From Algoriphagus locisalis (GTDB lineage Bacteria > Bacteroidota > Bacteroidia > Cytophagales > Cyclobacteriaceae): a stretch of DNA of 64,000 nt. Made by a program: the position numbers and the translations under genes. The notes beneath the pieces are model-generated. The model did no database searches. It was given only the letters and a program-made list of their open reading frames with translations, and had not been told where the DNA came from. Shown piece by piece: positions 17,590 through 25,881 of this stretch (position 1 is its first letter; each line of letters opens with the position of its first letter). Location: positions 114,098 through 178,097 of the forward strand of contig NZ_FPBF01000008.1 in the NCBI RefSeq assembly GCF_900116615.1. The letters are read 5' to 3'.

Positions 17590-17930
17590 AGATTTAAAAT
17601 AATGAGAGGATAAACAATTAGAATAATTGGAGTGGAATCCCAGTATTTGGTTTGGCTCGCGGCGACGCAGCGGCGTAGCAGATTAACATTTCAAGAATTT
17701 TCTAACCTTGAAGGATTGGGCAAAAAAAGTCTCCTGCTAAGGCACCATATGAAATGGCATCTTCTCAAGAAATTATTCAAACATCAAAACATGAAATCGA
17801 GCATGACTAAAAAGTCACACACTGGCATGATTATAAACGCTGCGAGATTCCATATGGCCTTTAAAAATCAAATCATAATCATATGAAAGAAGGAAATTGA
17901 TTATTTTGTAATCTTGTTGAAAATGACAAT
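17590..17930. other. Gene-poor stretch before the antitoxin relic
   Basis: No supported gene. A short open frame at 17632-17886 has a composition unlike a protein and no recognisable motif. A GC-rich island near 17656-17685 (GCGGCGACGCAGCGGCG) stands out from the AT-rich surroundings and resembles one near 18228-18245. The usual toxin partner of the antitoxin relic that follows is not found here. Confidence 0.45.
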
Positions 17931-18214
17931 ATGGACACTTCAAAATTTGACATAGCTGATTATTTGGACAGTAAAGAAATGATAGCCGAATATCTTAATA
18001 CTGCTTTAGAAGAAGGCGATAATGCTGATGTGATAAATGCGATTGGCCATGTAGCAAAGGCAATCGGAATGACAAAATAGCTGAAGAAACAGGGCTTAGT
18101 AGGCCAAGTCTTTACAAAGCACTTTCAGAAGGTGCCAAAACTCAATTCTCTACCGTAGTGAAAGTCTTAAAAGCATTAGGTGGGCAACTTCAGGTTAATC
18201 CTGTTTCGAGTTAA
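17931..18214 (+). pseudogene. HTH antitoxin (addiction-module antidote family), frameshifted
   Basis: The first part reads MDTSKFDIADYLDSKEMIA and ends after 49 codons at a TAG (18078-18080), just after AIGMTK. In the -1 frame it continues without a break from 18077, with IAEETGLSRPSLYKAL and then ALGGQLQVNPVSS, to a stop at 18212-18214. Joined, this gives a normal antidote protein of about 95 residues with an XRE-like helix-turn-helix, of the kind paired with RelE/HigB-type toxins. The break is in an AAAA run, so a one-base deletion is the simplest cause. Slippage during translation is possible but unproven. No toxin gene is adjacent. Confidence 0.8.
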
Positions 18215-18459
18215 ACTTGTTTCACGCGGCGAAGCAAAGGTGCAGCGATTTGAGGTATTAATTTGAATTCGAAAGCTTATGGGATTTGGAGGGATGACGA
18301 CCTGCAGAGAGGAATTGCTGAGGTTCGAAGATTAAAGAAAATACTCATAAATAAACGATTCATTTTGACGAAATTCTTATTTTAGATTCAGCTAACAGCT
18401 AAATCAATGTTCAAATCGGAATGCCCTAGGCTATAAAAACGAATAAATCCTCCTAACCA
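18215..18459. other. Degenerate region between antitoxin relic and DUF4160 gene
   Basis: No intact gene. One frame near 18264-18370 reads AYGIWRDDDL, vaguely like the tail of an antitoxin of the AbrB or Phd kind, but it has no start and no partner. Together with the frameshifted antidote and the DUF4160/DUF2442 pair it suggests turnover of toxin-antitoxin-like genes here. Confidence 0.25.
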
Positions 18460-18720
18460 ATGCCGGAAATAAGCAGGTTCTATGGAATTATCATCAGGAT
18501 GTTTTATAACGATCATAATCCTCCGCACTTTCATGTGATATACCAAGACGATGAAGCTCTAGTTGATATTAAGACTTTAGAAATATTGGAAGGTCACCTG
18601 CCAAAAAGAGCAAAAACATTGGCCATTGAATGGGCAATTGAGCACCGGGATGAATTGATGAATAATTGGCAAAAAGCTACTGATCGTGAACCATTGGACA
18701 AAATTGAACCTTTAGATTAA
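18460..18720 (+). CDS. DUF4160 domain protein
   Basis: The 86-residue protein has the DUF4160 signature: MPEISRFYGIIIRMFYNDH followed by NPPHFHV near residues 20-27, then a region ending in WAIEHRDELMNNW. The NPPHFHV motif with its two histidines is the most conserved part of the family. It is encoded 12 bp before a DUF2442 gene, a pairing that recurs across bacteria and is suspected of being a toxin-antitoxin module. Activity is not established. Size is normal. Confidence 0.9.
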   Translation: MPEISRFYGIIIRMFYNDHNPPHFHVIYQDDEALVDIKTLEILEGHLPKRAKTLAIEWAIEHRDELMNNWQKATDREPLDKIEPLD

Positions 18721-18732
18721 AACAGTATAGCC

Positions 18733-18993
18733 ATGATAAGTATAACCAACTACCGCTTAAAAGGAGACAAAAAGATCCACTTCAACTTCAGTGATGGCTC
18801 TGAAAAAACTATTGATTTTGATTCTTTTATAGGAAATGACGATTTAAGTAAACCACTTTCTGATCATGCCTTTTTTCAAAAAGTCAGCCTGTATGAAAAT
18901 GGCAGGGGGATTTACTGGCCAAATGATTTTGATTTTTGCCCAGATTTTTTGCATCAATATGAAGCAGATGAGAAATTGGTGGTGAATAAATAA
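18733..18993 (+). CDS. DUF2442 domain protein
   Basis: The 86-residue protein fits DUF2442: it begins with an ITNYRLKGDKKIHFNFSDG-like strand pattern and has LSDHAFFQKVSLYENGRGIYW and the end DFCPDFLH. DUF2442 proteins are usually the second gene after DUF4160, as here (12 bp gap), and are the likely antitoxin if the pair is a toxin-antitoxin system. Nothing in the sequence shows DNA binding directly. Confidence 0.88.
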   Translation: MISITNYRLKGDKKIHFNFSDGSEKTIDFDSFIGNDDLSKPLSDHAFFQKVSLYENGRGIYWPNDFDFCPDFLHQYEADEKLVVNK

Positions 18994-19020
18994 CACTTCA
19001 TCACTTAATATTTCAATTAT

Positions 19021-19180
19021 GGTTCTACCCTTAAGTTAGTGGAAAACATAGATCCCTGTATGTATAAAAATACTATTCCGATAAAGGAGTTCAAGGATTA
19101 AATCGCGGTTACTCCATTTGAGATTATTTCTGTTGATCTGACTAATTTGGCCATATCCTCATCAAATTCGTGGTAGAACC
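19021..19180. repeat. 160-bp segment bounded by GGTTCTACC / GGTAGAACC
   Basis: GGTTCTACC at 19021-19029 is mirrored exactly by GGTAGAACC at 19172-19180. The inverted match does not extend further and no target duplication was seen, so this may be the ends of a decayed element or coincidence. The minus strand has short protein-like scraps (YHEFDEDMAKLV) broken by stops. Confidence 0.3.
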
Positions 19181-19235
19181 TTTTTTTAAACTACATCCTT
19201 TTTAATAAATATTTTTTAGGCAGCAACTCCTAAGC

Positions 19236-19320
19236 CTTTCTTTGCTTCACTTTGCAACTTTGCTGTAAATTCTAAATTCTCTTCCTTCCTTTCTTCTTTA
19301 TCTCTGTGACTTTGCGGTAA
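19236..19320. repeat. Degenerate GCAAAG-type intergenic repeat
   Basis: The minus strand carries repeated GCAAAG words (ACCGCAAAGTCACAGAG, CAGCAAAGTTGCAAAG) with near-regular spacing. A short related piece, GCCAAGGCGCAAAGGCGC, occurs at 49477-49494. It is non-coding and probably a dispersed repeat remnant. Confidence 0.45.
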
Positions 19321-19362
19321 GTATCTATTATTTTTACAAGCCCTAATTTTTCTACAAAGCCC

Positions 19363-21813
19363 ATGAATCCACAGGAAGCCGAAAAGCGAATTGCCCAACT
19401 GAGCCAGGAAATAAACCACCACAACAACCTGTATTATCAGGAAAGTAATCCTGAGATCTCTGACTTTGAGTTCGATAAGCTTTTGGAGGAACTGATTGCT
19501 TTAGAAACCAGCTTCCCTGATTTACTCGACCCTGACAGCCCAAGCCAGCGTGTAGGCGGCACAATCACTAAGGAGTTTCAAACCGTGGAGCATAGCACTA
19601 AAATGCTTTCCCTGGGAAACACCTATTCAGTAGAAGAGCTGATCGCCTTCGATGAGCGCGTAGTCAAAGGCCTTGGTCATACCAATTTCGAGTACTTCTG
19701 CGAAATGAAATTCGATGGTGTGGCCATCTCCCTGGTCTATGAAAATGGCCGATTGGTCCGAGCTGTCACCCGAGGCGATGGGTATCGGGGCGATGACGTC
19801 ACTGAGAATGTAAGAACGATCCGAAACATCCCTCTTTACATCAAAGGAGACAACATTCCTGCAAATTTCGAAGTACGGGGAGAAATATTTTTGCCCCTAA
19901 AAGAATTCTTAAAAATCAACGCTGAGCGAGAAGAAGCAGGAGCTGCACTTCTGGCAAATCCCCGAAATGCAGCTTCTGGAACACTGAAAATGCAGGATTC
20001 CTCGGTAGTCGCTAAGCGTAGATTGAATTGCTATTTTTATCAATTACTCGGAGATGACATCGGTGTTCAAACTCATTCAGAAGCTATTTCACTGATAGAA
20101 AAATGGGGATTCAATGTCTCCCAAACGTATAGAAAAGTTGAAAACATTCAGGAGGTAATCCAATATATAGAGGACTGGAAAGAAAAGCGTTTTTCACTTC
20201 CGGTCGATACTGACGGAGTGGTTTTAAAGGTCAATAATTACGATCAACGCGAGGAACTGGGCTTTACCGCTAAGAATCCCCGATGGGCGATTGCGTATAA
20301 ATACAAAGCAGAAAGCGCTGAAACCGAGCTCCTGTCTGTGACTTATCAAGTTGGGCGAACTGGCGCGATCACCCCAGTTGCGAACCTCTCTCCAGTGAGT
20401 TTGGCTGGCACCACGGTGAAACGCGCTTCTCTTCACAATGCAAATGAAATTGAGCGCTTGGATATGCATGAGGGTGATTTTGTCTTCGTGGAAAAAGGGG
20501 GAGAAATCATTCCCAAAATCACTGCAGTTAATCCCGAAAGAAGAAATACGGAAGCAAAACCTATTGCCTACATCACCCATTGTCCAGAATGTGGAACCGA
20601 ACTAGAGCGCAAAGAATCTGAAGCCAAGCACTACTGTCCAAATGCGGAAACCTGCCCACCGCAGGTGCTGGGAAGAATAGAACATTTTGTATCCAAGAGA
20701 GCGATGGACATCGACTCCATGGGCACGGAGCGGATCAGAGCACTCATCGATCAAGGCTTCATTACTGATCCAGCAGATATTTATGAGTTGGAAAGTAGAA
20801 AAGAGGAATTGCTTGGTCTAGAGATGTCTCAAGATCAATACGAGACCGAAGGAGATGGTATTCTTTATATCACTTTAGAAAAGGCTTTATTTGCTTTAAC
20901 CGAGCAAATTTCCTTCAAGCAGATTCATGATTTCTTGATCGAGAAGGCTGCACTGCCTTTAGCAGAAACACTTCGTGCTTTTCAGGAGCAAATCAGAAAA
21001 TGGAAGAAAAAAGTACCCTCCAATACGGCAATGATTGATTACCTGATTTCGAATCTCAAAGATCACAACCTTCCCAAACTCGAAGATTACGTCCCAGTAG
21101 CTGTAGTTCTGGATCTTTTTCTAAGCAGAAAAGTGGATTTCCAACAGGTGCTGGAGGTCAGTAAAAAGGAAGGAACCGTTCACGGTATTTTGCTTAAGCT
21201 CAACCCAGACCTCAACCAAGAGTTAACAGATCGAATCAAAAAACTCAAAGCCAACACCTTCCAAGATGGTGTCATCAAAAACATGATGGAAGGAATTGCC
21301 GCTTCAAAAAACCAACCCTTCGAAAAAGTGCTATTCGCATTAGGCATAAGAAATATTGGAGAGAACACTGCCCAACTACTTGCCAGACATTTTGGAACCA
21401 TAGCAAAACTAGAGGCGGCTACTTCAGAACAATTACTTGATATCAATGGCGTGGGCGAAACATTGGTACATTCTATTCATGACTTTTTTGCTCAGCCAAA
21501 AAACAAAGAGATCATCGCGAGACTGAAAGGCTTCGGACTGAAATTCGAAGTGGACGAATCTGAGTCCAGACAACTTGGTAATTCCCTGGAAGGAAAGCGG
21601 ATTTTGGCCAGTGGCAAACTGTTGCATTTCAAACGGGACGAGATCAAAGATGCTGTCATCGCTCATGGTGGACAATACATCTCTTCTGTTTCCAAAAATC
21701 TGGATTTTATCATCGAAGGTGAAGACATGGGTCCTAGCAAAAAGGAAAAGGCACAAAAGCTCGGCGTTCCAATGATTTCAGAAGAGGAATTTTTGAAGAT
21801 TATAGGCGGGTAG
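19363..21813 (+). CDS. ligA: NAD-dependent DNA ligase, with a large internal insertion
   Basis: This enzyme seals nicks in replication and repair using NAD+. The adenylation lysine is K116 (CEMKFDG), the zinc finger cysteines are C407, C410, C425 and C431, helix-hairpin-helix repeats follow (ALGIRNIGENTAQLL), and a BRCT domain ends the protein (about 735-816). At 816 residues it is about 140-150 longer than the usual length near 670. The extra block lies between about residues 487 and 630, after ELLGLEM and before FQDGVIKNMMEGI, where normal LigA runs straight through. The catalytic core is intact, so it should be active. The next gene, dapA, is 149 bp downstream. Confidence 0.95.
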   Translation: MNPQEAEKRIAQLSQEINHHNNLYYQESNPEISDFEFDKLLEELIALETSFPDLLDPDSPSQRVGGTITKEFQTVEHSTKMLSLGNTYSVEELIAFDERVVKGLGHTNFEYFCEMKFDGVAISLVYENGRLVRAVTRGDGYRGDDVTENVRTIRNIPLYIKGDNIPANFEVRGEIFLPLKEFLKINAEREEAGAALLANPRNAASGTLKMQDSSVVAKRRLNCYFYQLLGDDIGVQTHSEAISLIEKWGFNVSQTYRKVENIQEVIQYIEDWKEKRFSLPVDTDGVVLKVNNYDQREELGFTAKNPRWAIAYKYKAESAETELLSVTYQVGRTGAITPVANLSPVSLAGTTVKRASLHNANEIERLDMHEGDFVFVEKGGEIIPKITAVNPERRNTEAKPIAYITHCPECGTELERKESEAKHYCPNAETCPPQVLGRIEHFVSKRAMDIDSMGTERIRALIDQGFITDPADIYELESRKEELLGLEMSQDQYETEGDGILYITLEKALFALTEQISFKQIHDFLIEKAALPLAETLRAFQEQIRKWKKKVPSNTAMIDYLISNLKDHNLPKLEDYVPVAVVLDLFLSRKVDFQQVLEVSKKEGTVHGILLKLNPDLNQELTDRIKKLKANTFQDGVIKNMMEGIAASKNQPFEKVLFALGIRNIGENTAQLLARHFGTIAKLEAATSEQLLDINGVGETLVHSIHDFFAQPKNKEIIARLKGFGLKFEVDESESRQLGNSLEGKRILASGKLLHFKRDEIKDAVIAHGGQYISSVSKNLDFIIEGEDMGPSKKEKAQKLGVPMISEEEFLKIIGG

Positions 21814-21815
21814 GG

Positions 21816-21881
21816 CTTTCGGTAATCTGTGCCAGTCTCAGTGGCGATCTCCAAAAACTGCGACTGGTAACTGTGACTGAA
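21816..21881. repeat. Low-complexity CTGCGACTG-type intergenic repeat
   Basis: The stretch has recurrent ACTGNGACTG words (CCAGTCTCAGTGGCGA, ACTGCGACTGG, CTGTGACTGAA). A related piece, CCTGCGACTGACAACTG, lies at 32852-32870. Non-coding repeats of this kind are common between genes in this phylum. Confidence 0.4.
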
Positions 21882-21962
21882 TTCTGGAAACCCCTTTTTT
21901 TCCAAAAACAGAATGTCAATTCCTATCATCCCATTATCTTTAGCCTCCCAAACCTTATAACA

Positions 21963-22826
21963 ATGCAGCAACTTAAAGGAACCGGCGTAGCCCTTGTCAC
22001 CCCATTTCATGATGATTACTCTATTGATTTCGAAGGCCTAAAACGTCTTATCGATCATGTAATCGACGGTGGAGTGGATTATTTGGTGGTTTTGGGGACT
22101 ACTGGAGAAACAGTAACTCTTTCATCTGCTGAGAAAAAACAAGTGTTAACTGCATGTTTGGAATATAATGCGGGACGTGTGCCGGTAGTTTACGGTATGG
22201 GAGGAAACAATACCATGTCCGTTTTAAGTGATATTGCAAACACAGATTTCTCAGGTATCACTGCTATTCTTTCAGTAAGTCCATACTATAATAAGCCTAC
22301 CCAAGCTGGGATAATTGCTCATTACAAAGCGATTGCCGATGCATGTCCAGTGCCGGTAATTCTTTACAATATTCCGGGCAGAACTATGTCTAATATCACT
22401 GCAGAAACTACCTTGAGCCTTGCTGAACATTCTAATATTATCGGAATGAAAGAGGCAAGTGGAAACTTAGAACAGTGCATGCAGATCGCTGCGAAAATGC
22501 CGAAAGATTTCTTGCTGGTTTCTGGTGATGACTTGATGACCAAAGCTTTGTATAGCATTGGTGGATCGGGAATTATCTCTGTGATGGCAAATGCACTTCC
22601 TGCTACATTCAAAGCCTTGTGCCATGGCTCAGAAGAAGAAAGTCTGCAAGCGGCATTCTCCCTATTGCCTATGAACGGCCTAATGTATGAAGAAAGCAAT
22701 CCTGTAGGGATCAAAAACTTGCTTTGCCACATGGGAATCTGTGATGACCAAGTGAGACTTCCTATGCTTCGTGCCAGCCTAACGCTGAACCAAAAGATCA
22801 AAGCTGAATTCCAAAAACTGAAGTAA
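21963..22826 (+). CDS. dapA: 4-hydroxy-tetrahydrodipicolinate synthase
   Basis: This 288-residue TIM-barrel aldolase condenses pyruvate with aspartate semialdehyde in lysine and peptidoglycan precursor synthesis. The Schiff-base lysine is K163 (IGMKEASGN), the catalytic tyrosine is Y135 (LYNIPGRT), and the pyruvate-binding GTTGE motif is present (VLGTTGET). The start is the ATG at 21963 (MQQLKGTGVALVTPF); an upstream in-frame ATG would add 30 residues with no counterpart in the family. It is followed after 2 bp by xseA, an unusual neighbour that implies co-transcription. Confidence 0.96.
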   Translation: MQQLKGTGVALVTPFHDDYSIDFEGLKRLIDHVIDGGVDYLVVLGTTGETVTLSSAEKKQVLTACLEYNAGRVPVVYGMGGNNTMSVLSDIANTDFSGITAILSVSPYYNKPTQAGIIAHYKAIADACPVPVILYNIPGRTMSNITAETTLSLAEHSNIIGMKEASGNLEQCMQIAAKMPKDFLLVSGDDLMTKALYSIGGSGIISVMANALPATFKALCHGSEEESLQAAFSLLPMNGLMYEESNPVGIKNLLCHMGICDDQVRLPMLRASLTLNQKIKAEFQKLK

Positions 22827-22828
22827 GC

Positions 22829-24139
22829 ATGCAAAATGCCAGGTCCATATCCGAACTCAACCGGCTGATCCAACAGGCCTTGGAGACGGAATTAGATCCG
22901 GTGATTTGGGTGATTGGTGAAATTGCAGATTTCCGTCAAGCACCTCAAGGTCATGCCTATTTTGAACTGGTAGAAAAGCAGGGAAATCAGGTTCAGGCTA
23001 AGATTAAAGCCAATCTTTGGTCATTTGCCTACAGAGCTGTAGCAGCAAGATTTGAATCCATCACAGGATCCAGCATCAAAAACGGCATGAAAGTACTCGC
23101 ACAGGTAGCTGTCAATTTTCATCCAGTCTATGGCCTAAGCATCAATGTAAAGGATATCGATCCCTCTTTTTCATTAGGGGAAAGAGCGAGAATTCGCCAG
23201 GAAACCATAGATAGACTGACGACAGAAGGCATAATTAGGCTAAATGCCAGACATCTACTTCCAGCAGTCATACAGAAAATCGCAATTATCAGTAGTCCAA
23301 CTGCGGCCGGATACGGTGACTTTGTCAATCAATTGGAAAATAACGCCTACGGGTACCAAGTTTATCACAAGCTATTTCCTTCAGCAATGCAGGGAAATGA
23401 AGCAGTAGCATCCTTGACCAGAAGTTTGGAAGAAATAGATGCTGTAAAAGAGGAATTGGGAGTAGAAGCCGTGGTGTTAATACGCGGCGGTGGTGCCCAA
23501 TTGGACTTGGATTGCTTTGATGATTATAGACTTGCTGCCAAAATAGCCAATTTTCCTTTGCCAGTTCTCACGGGAATCGGACATGAGCGGGATGAGAGCA
23601 TTGCAGATTTAGTAGCACACACCAAACTCAAAACTCCGACGGCAGTTGCTGAATTTTTACTATCTGGTTTTCGGGAGTTTGAAGAAAATCTTGGCTTGGC
23701 TATGCTTCGACTAGATCGGGCTACCCGTCAAAAACTAAGTGAAGAGCAAACTAGGATACATCAAATAGCCCATCAAGTCAAAGCACTATCAGAAAGTCGC
23801 CTCAAACTGGAAGCTGAGAAATTAAATTCCTCCATCAACAGAATTCGGATTTCTGGCAAAAACATCTTGCAGATTCAGGAAAATGCCTTGGATTCTCTTG
23901 AGAAAAATTTGAAACGAGGATTGGATAGCTTTTTGCAAAAGCAAAGTCAAAATCTAGACTCAAAGGAATCATTACTTCGCCAGCTGAATCCAACAGCTAT
24001 TTTAGCCAGAGGCTACACACGAACAGAAATAAACGGAAAGCCAATTAATACTGCAAAAATCCAACTTGGAGATGAATTGCAGACGCATACTTCCAAGCAA
24101 AAAATCAGTAGCACAATTACACAAATTGAGGAAAAATGA
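22829..24139 (+). CDS. xseA: Exodeoxyribonuclease VII large subunit
   Basis: The 436-residue protein has an N-terminal OB-fold (about 1-105, with VIWVIGEIADFRQAPQGHAYFEL, split here), the catalytic domain with VVLIRGGGAQLDLDCFDDY and TGIGHERDESIAD, then a long coiled-coil region (about 265-390) that binds the small subunits. Exo VII degrades single-stranded DNA into oligonucleotides. Its last codons overlap the start of xseB by 4 bp, as is typical for translational coupling. Confidence 0.95.
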   Translation: MQNARSISELNRLIQQALETELDPVIWVIGEIADFRQAPQGHAYFELVEKQGNQVQAKIKANLWSFAYRAVAARFESITGSSIKNGMKVLAQVAVNFHPVYGLSINVKDIDPSFSLGERARIRQETIDRLTTEGIIRLNARHLLPAVIQKIAIISSPTAAGYGDFVNQLENNAYGYQVYHKLFPSAMQGNEAVASLTRSLEEIDAVKEELGVEAVVLIRGGGAQLDLDCFDDYRLAAKIANFPLPVLTGIGHERDESIADLVAHTKLKTPTAVAEFLLSGFREFEENLGLAMLRLDRATRQKLSEEQTRIHQIAHQVKALSESRLKLEAEKLNSSINRIRISGKNILQIQENALDSLEKNLKRGLDSFLQKQSQNLDSKESLLRQLNPTAILARGYTRTEINGKPINTAKIQLGDELQTHTSKQKISSTITQIEEK

Positions 24140-24324
24140 GCGAACTAAAGTACAATGAAGCGATGAGCCGATTGGAGACAATATTGGCCGAACTAGAAGA
24201 AGGAAAGAAGAGTGTTGACGAACTTTCTGAATTGGTAAAGGAAGCTGCTGAGCTAGTAAAATCTTGTAGAAGCAAGTTGAAAACCACAGAAGAAGACATT
24301 AAAAAAGCATTCGAAGGGGCTTAA
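24136..24324 (+). CDS. xseB: Exodeoxyribonuclease VII small subunit
   Basis: The 62-residue helical protein matches XseB (MSELKYNEAMSRLETILAEL, then LEEGKKSVDELSELVKEA). Several copies of it wrap the coiled-coil of XseA. It overlaps xseA by 4 bp (ATGA) and ends the dapA-xseA-xseB group. Size is normal. Confidence 0.93.
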   Translation: MSELKYNEAMSRLETILAELEEGKKSVDELSELVKEAAELVKSCRSKLKTTEEDIKKAFEGA

Positions 24325-24461
24325 AATAATTTTCATTCTATACTTTTTTTGGCTTTTCTCTGTTTTAAATATAATTCCATACAGGGGATTGGCATATTTG
24401 TTGCCAAATTTGCAATCAAGTCCTACCCTAAGGTCATTTTACTTATATAGGATCTATTATT

Positions 24462-25166
24462 ATGTCAACTCTCTTCAAACTCTCTACCCTTCTTTTTTTT
24501 ATTTACGCAAGCATGAATCTGTCTGCTCAAAGTTTCTATAAAGAGAAGCAATCACGAGATAATATTGTCAGTATAGGAATCGGACCCTCCTTCGCCTATT
24601 TAGATAATGGAGGACAATATCGAGCGATAAATTTTGAAATAAAGCCATCCATCTCTGCTTCCCTGACCAAAAGACTAACGGATAGATTTGAAATTAGGGC
24701 GACAGCTGGGGCGCAGTGGATCTCTAGTGGTGGCGACCCAAGCACTCAAGTTACAAACATGTGGGCGGCTAACAATGCTTCATTTACAGCGGTTGGATCT
24801 GCTTACTATTTTGACATCATGCCGAGTATGTATGTAGTACCTTTTGGAAATCACATGAATAGAAGTTTGTTCAATTTTTACATCGGACTAGGACTTGGAG
24901 TGATGCATGCAAGCACCGATCAAACCAAATCCTTCAGCGAGGACGAGATACCTACCCAAGAAAAAATCACCACTGGTTATATCCCAATTAGAGGTGGAAT
25001 TAGCTATACTCTTGGGCCATTTTCTGACATCGCGCTAGAAGGTACCATGCTCGCCACTTTCACAGATAATCTAGACGGAAATGTAGGTTTCAATAAATTT
25101 GGAGACCATTTAGTACAAGGACAAATCGTCTATAGAAGATATTTTTTCTCTCAGTTCAAAGACTGA
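24462..25166 (+). CDS. Predicted outer-membrane beta-barrel protein
   Basis: The 234-residue protein has an N-terminal signal peptide (about 1-22, ending NLSAQ) and alternating strands rich in glycine and aromatic residues (ATAGAQWISSGGD, FYIGLGLGVMHAST, RGGISYTLGPFSDIALEGT), ending in a strand near FSQFKD. It looks like a small outer-membrane barrel of about eight strands. No specific family or substrate can be named. It stands alone between xseB and the minus-strand UpxY-like gene. Confidence 0.7.
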   Translation: MSTLFKLSTLLFFIYASMNLSAQSFYKEKQSRDNIVSIGIGPSFAYLDNGGQYRAINFEIKPSISASLTKRLTDRFEIRATAGAQWISSGGDPSTQVTNMWAANNASFTAVGSAYYFDIMPSMYVVPFGNHMNRSLFNFYIGLGLGVMHASTDQTKSFSEDEIPTQEKITTGYIPIRGGISYTLGPFSDIALEGTMLATFTDNLDGNVGFNKFGDHLVQGQIVYRRYFFSQFKD

Positions 25167-25244
25167 TTTCACACCACTCAGCGGATTAATAATCTTACTA
25201 CAGCTTTCTAATTTTAAGCTTTAGTTGGGATCATACTAAAAGTA

Positions 25245-25745
25245 TTAACTGATTACTTCTAAGAATTTCCTCGGAACTGAGATTAGCAGGTTTTGGTAGA
25301 TTCCTGGAATTCTGATCATAAAGTAATCCTGATTCCCCTTTTCTATTACCTCACCGGTCATATGCTGAAGCGGCCCACCGATTACCTTTACTTTTTCCCC
25401 AGGATCTATAGTAGATCCATCTGATTCCACACTCACTCCCGTTTCCACTACACGTTTGATGATTTCCAAATCCTCTTCACGTACAGTCGCATGCTGCCCT
25501 GAAAAATGCACAAACTTAACTGCGCCGGGAACCTGCAAGCATTCCCAAAGTTGATTTCTACGGGTTTTCACAAAAACATACCCATTAAACATCGCCCGCT
25601 TCACTTTCTTTTTTCGATCTGACCACTGACGAAGCTCCTCTATCATAGGCAAGTAAACTTCAAAACCCTTCTCTATCAATCGATCCGCTACCTTCTTCTC
25701 TGATCGCGAAGTTGTGTACATCACAAACCACTTTAATTCTTCCAT
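25245..25745 (-). CDS. UpxY/NusG-like transcription antitermination factor
   Basis: The 166-residue protein has an N-terminal NGN domain (about 4-105; WFVMYTTSRSEKKVADRL, FNGYVFVKT) and a C-terminal KOW domain (about 112-145; GEKVKVIGGPLQHMTGEV). Specialised NusG paralogues of the UpxY/RfaH type load on RNA polymerase at particular long operons, often polysaccharide loci. No such operon lies next to it here, so its target is elsewhere. It is too short and divergent to be the housekeeping NusG. Monocistronic. Confidence 0.88.
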   Translation of the reverse strand: MEELKWFVMYTTSRSEKKVADRLIEKGFEVYLPMIEELRQWSDRKKKVKRAMFNGYVFVKTRRNQLWECLQVPGAVKFVHFSGQHATVREEDLEIIKRVVETGVSVESDGSTIDPGEKVKVIGGPLQHMTGEVIEKGNQDYFMIRIPGIYQNLLISVPRKFLEVIS

Positions 25746-25819
25746 TGTACTCGTATAATTTCGGGATGGCGAACTTACAAATTCCGTGCTTTAAAGAGAA
25801 GATTCGCCTGTATTAATAC

Positions 25820-25852
25820 AAAAAACCTCCGAGACATTGCCCCGGAGGTTTT
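25820..25852 (-). terminator. Terminator of the RND efflux operon
   Basis: CCTCCG (25826-25831) pairs with CGGAGG (25843-25848) and is flanked by A and T runs. On the minus strand it lies 30 bp after the permease stop codon. Confidence 0.85.
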
Positions 25853-25881
25853 AACAAAAAAAACCACCAACCTTAATCCAA

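Larger units (their letters stand above)
18994..19362. other. Intergenic region with an IR-bounded segment and GCAAAG-type repeats
   Basis: No gene. Bases 19021-19180 are bounded by a 9-bp inverted repeat, and 19236-19320 carry several TTTGC words of a kind common between genes in Bacteroidota. Both are listed separately. The ligA start follows at 19363. Confidence 0.5.

Noticed and set aside
17632..17886. An 84-codon open frame after the TetR gene
   Set aside because: Its translation has no domain-like pattern, starts in a GC-rich repeat-like island and has no counterpart frame or ribosome site; I treat it as chance.
19216..19422. Minus-strand open frame overlapping the ligA start
   Set aside because: It reads through the GCAAAG-type repeat and into ligA on the wrong strand; composition is repeat-driven, not coding.
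20821..21240. Intein inside LigA
   Set aside because: No Cys/Ser start, no His-Asn end and no splicing blocks at the borders; the block reads as a plain inserted domain.
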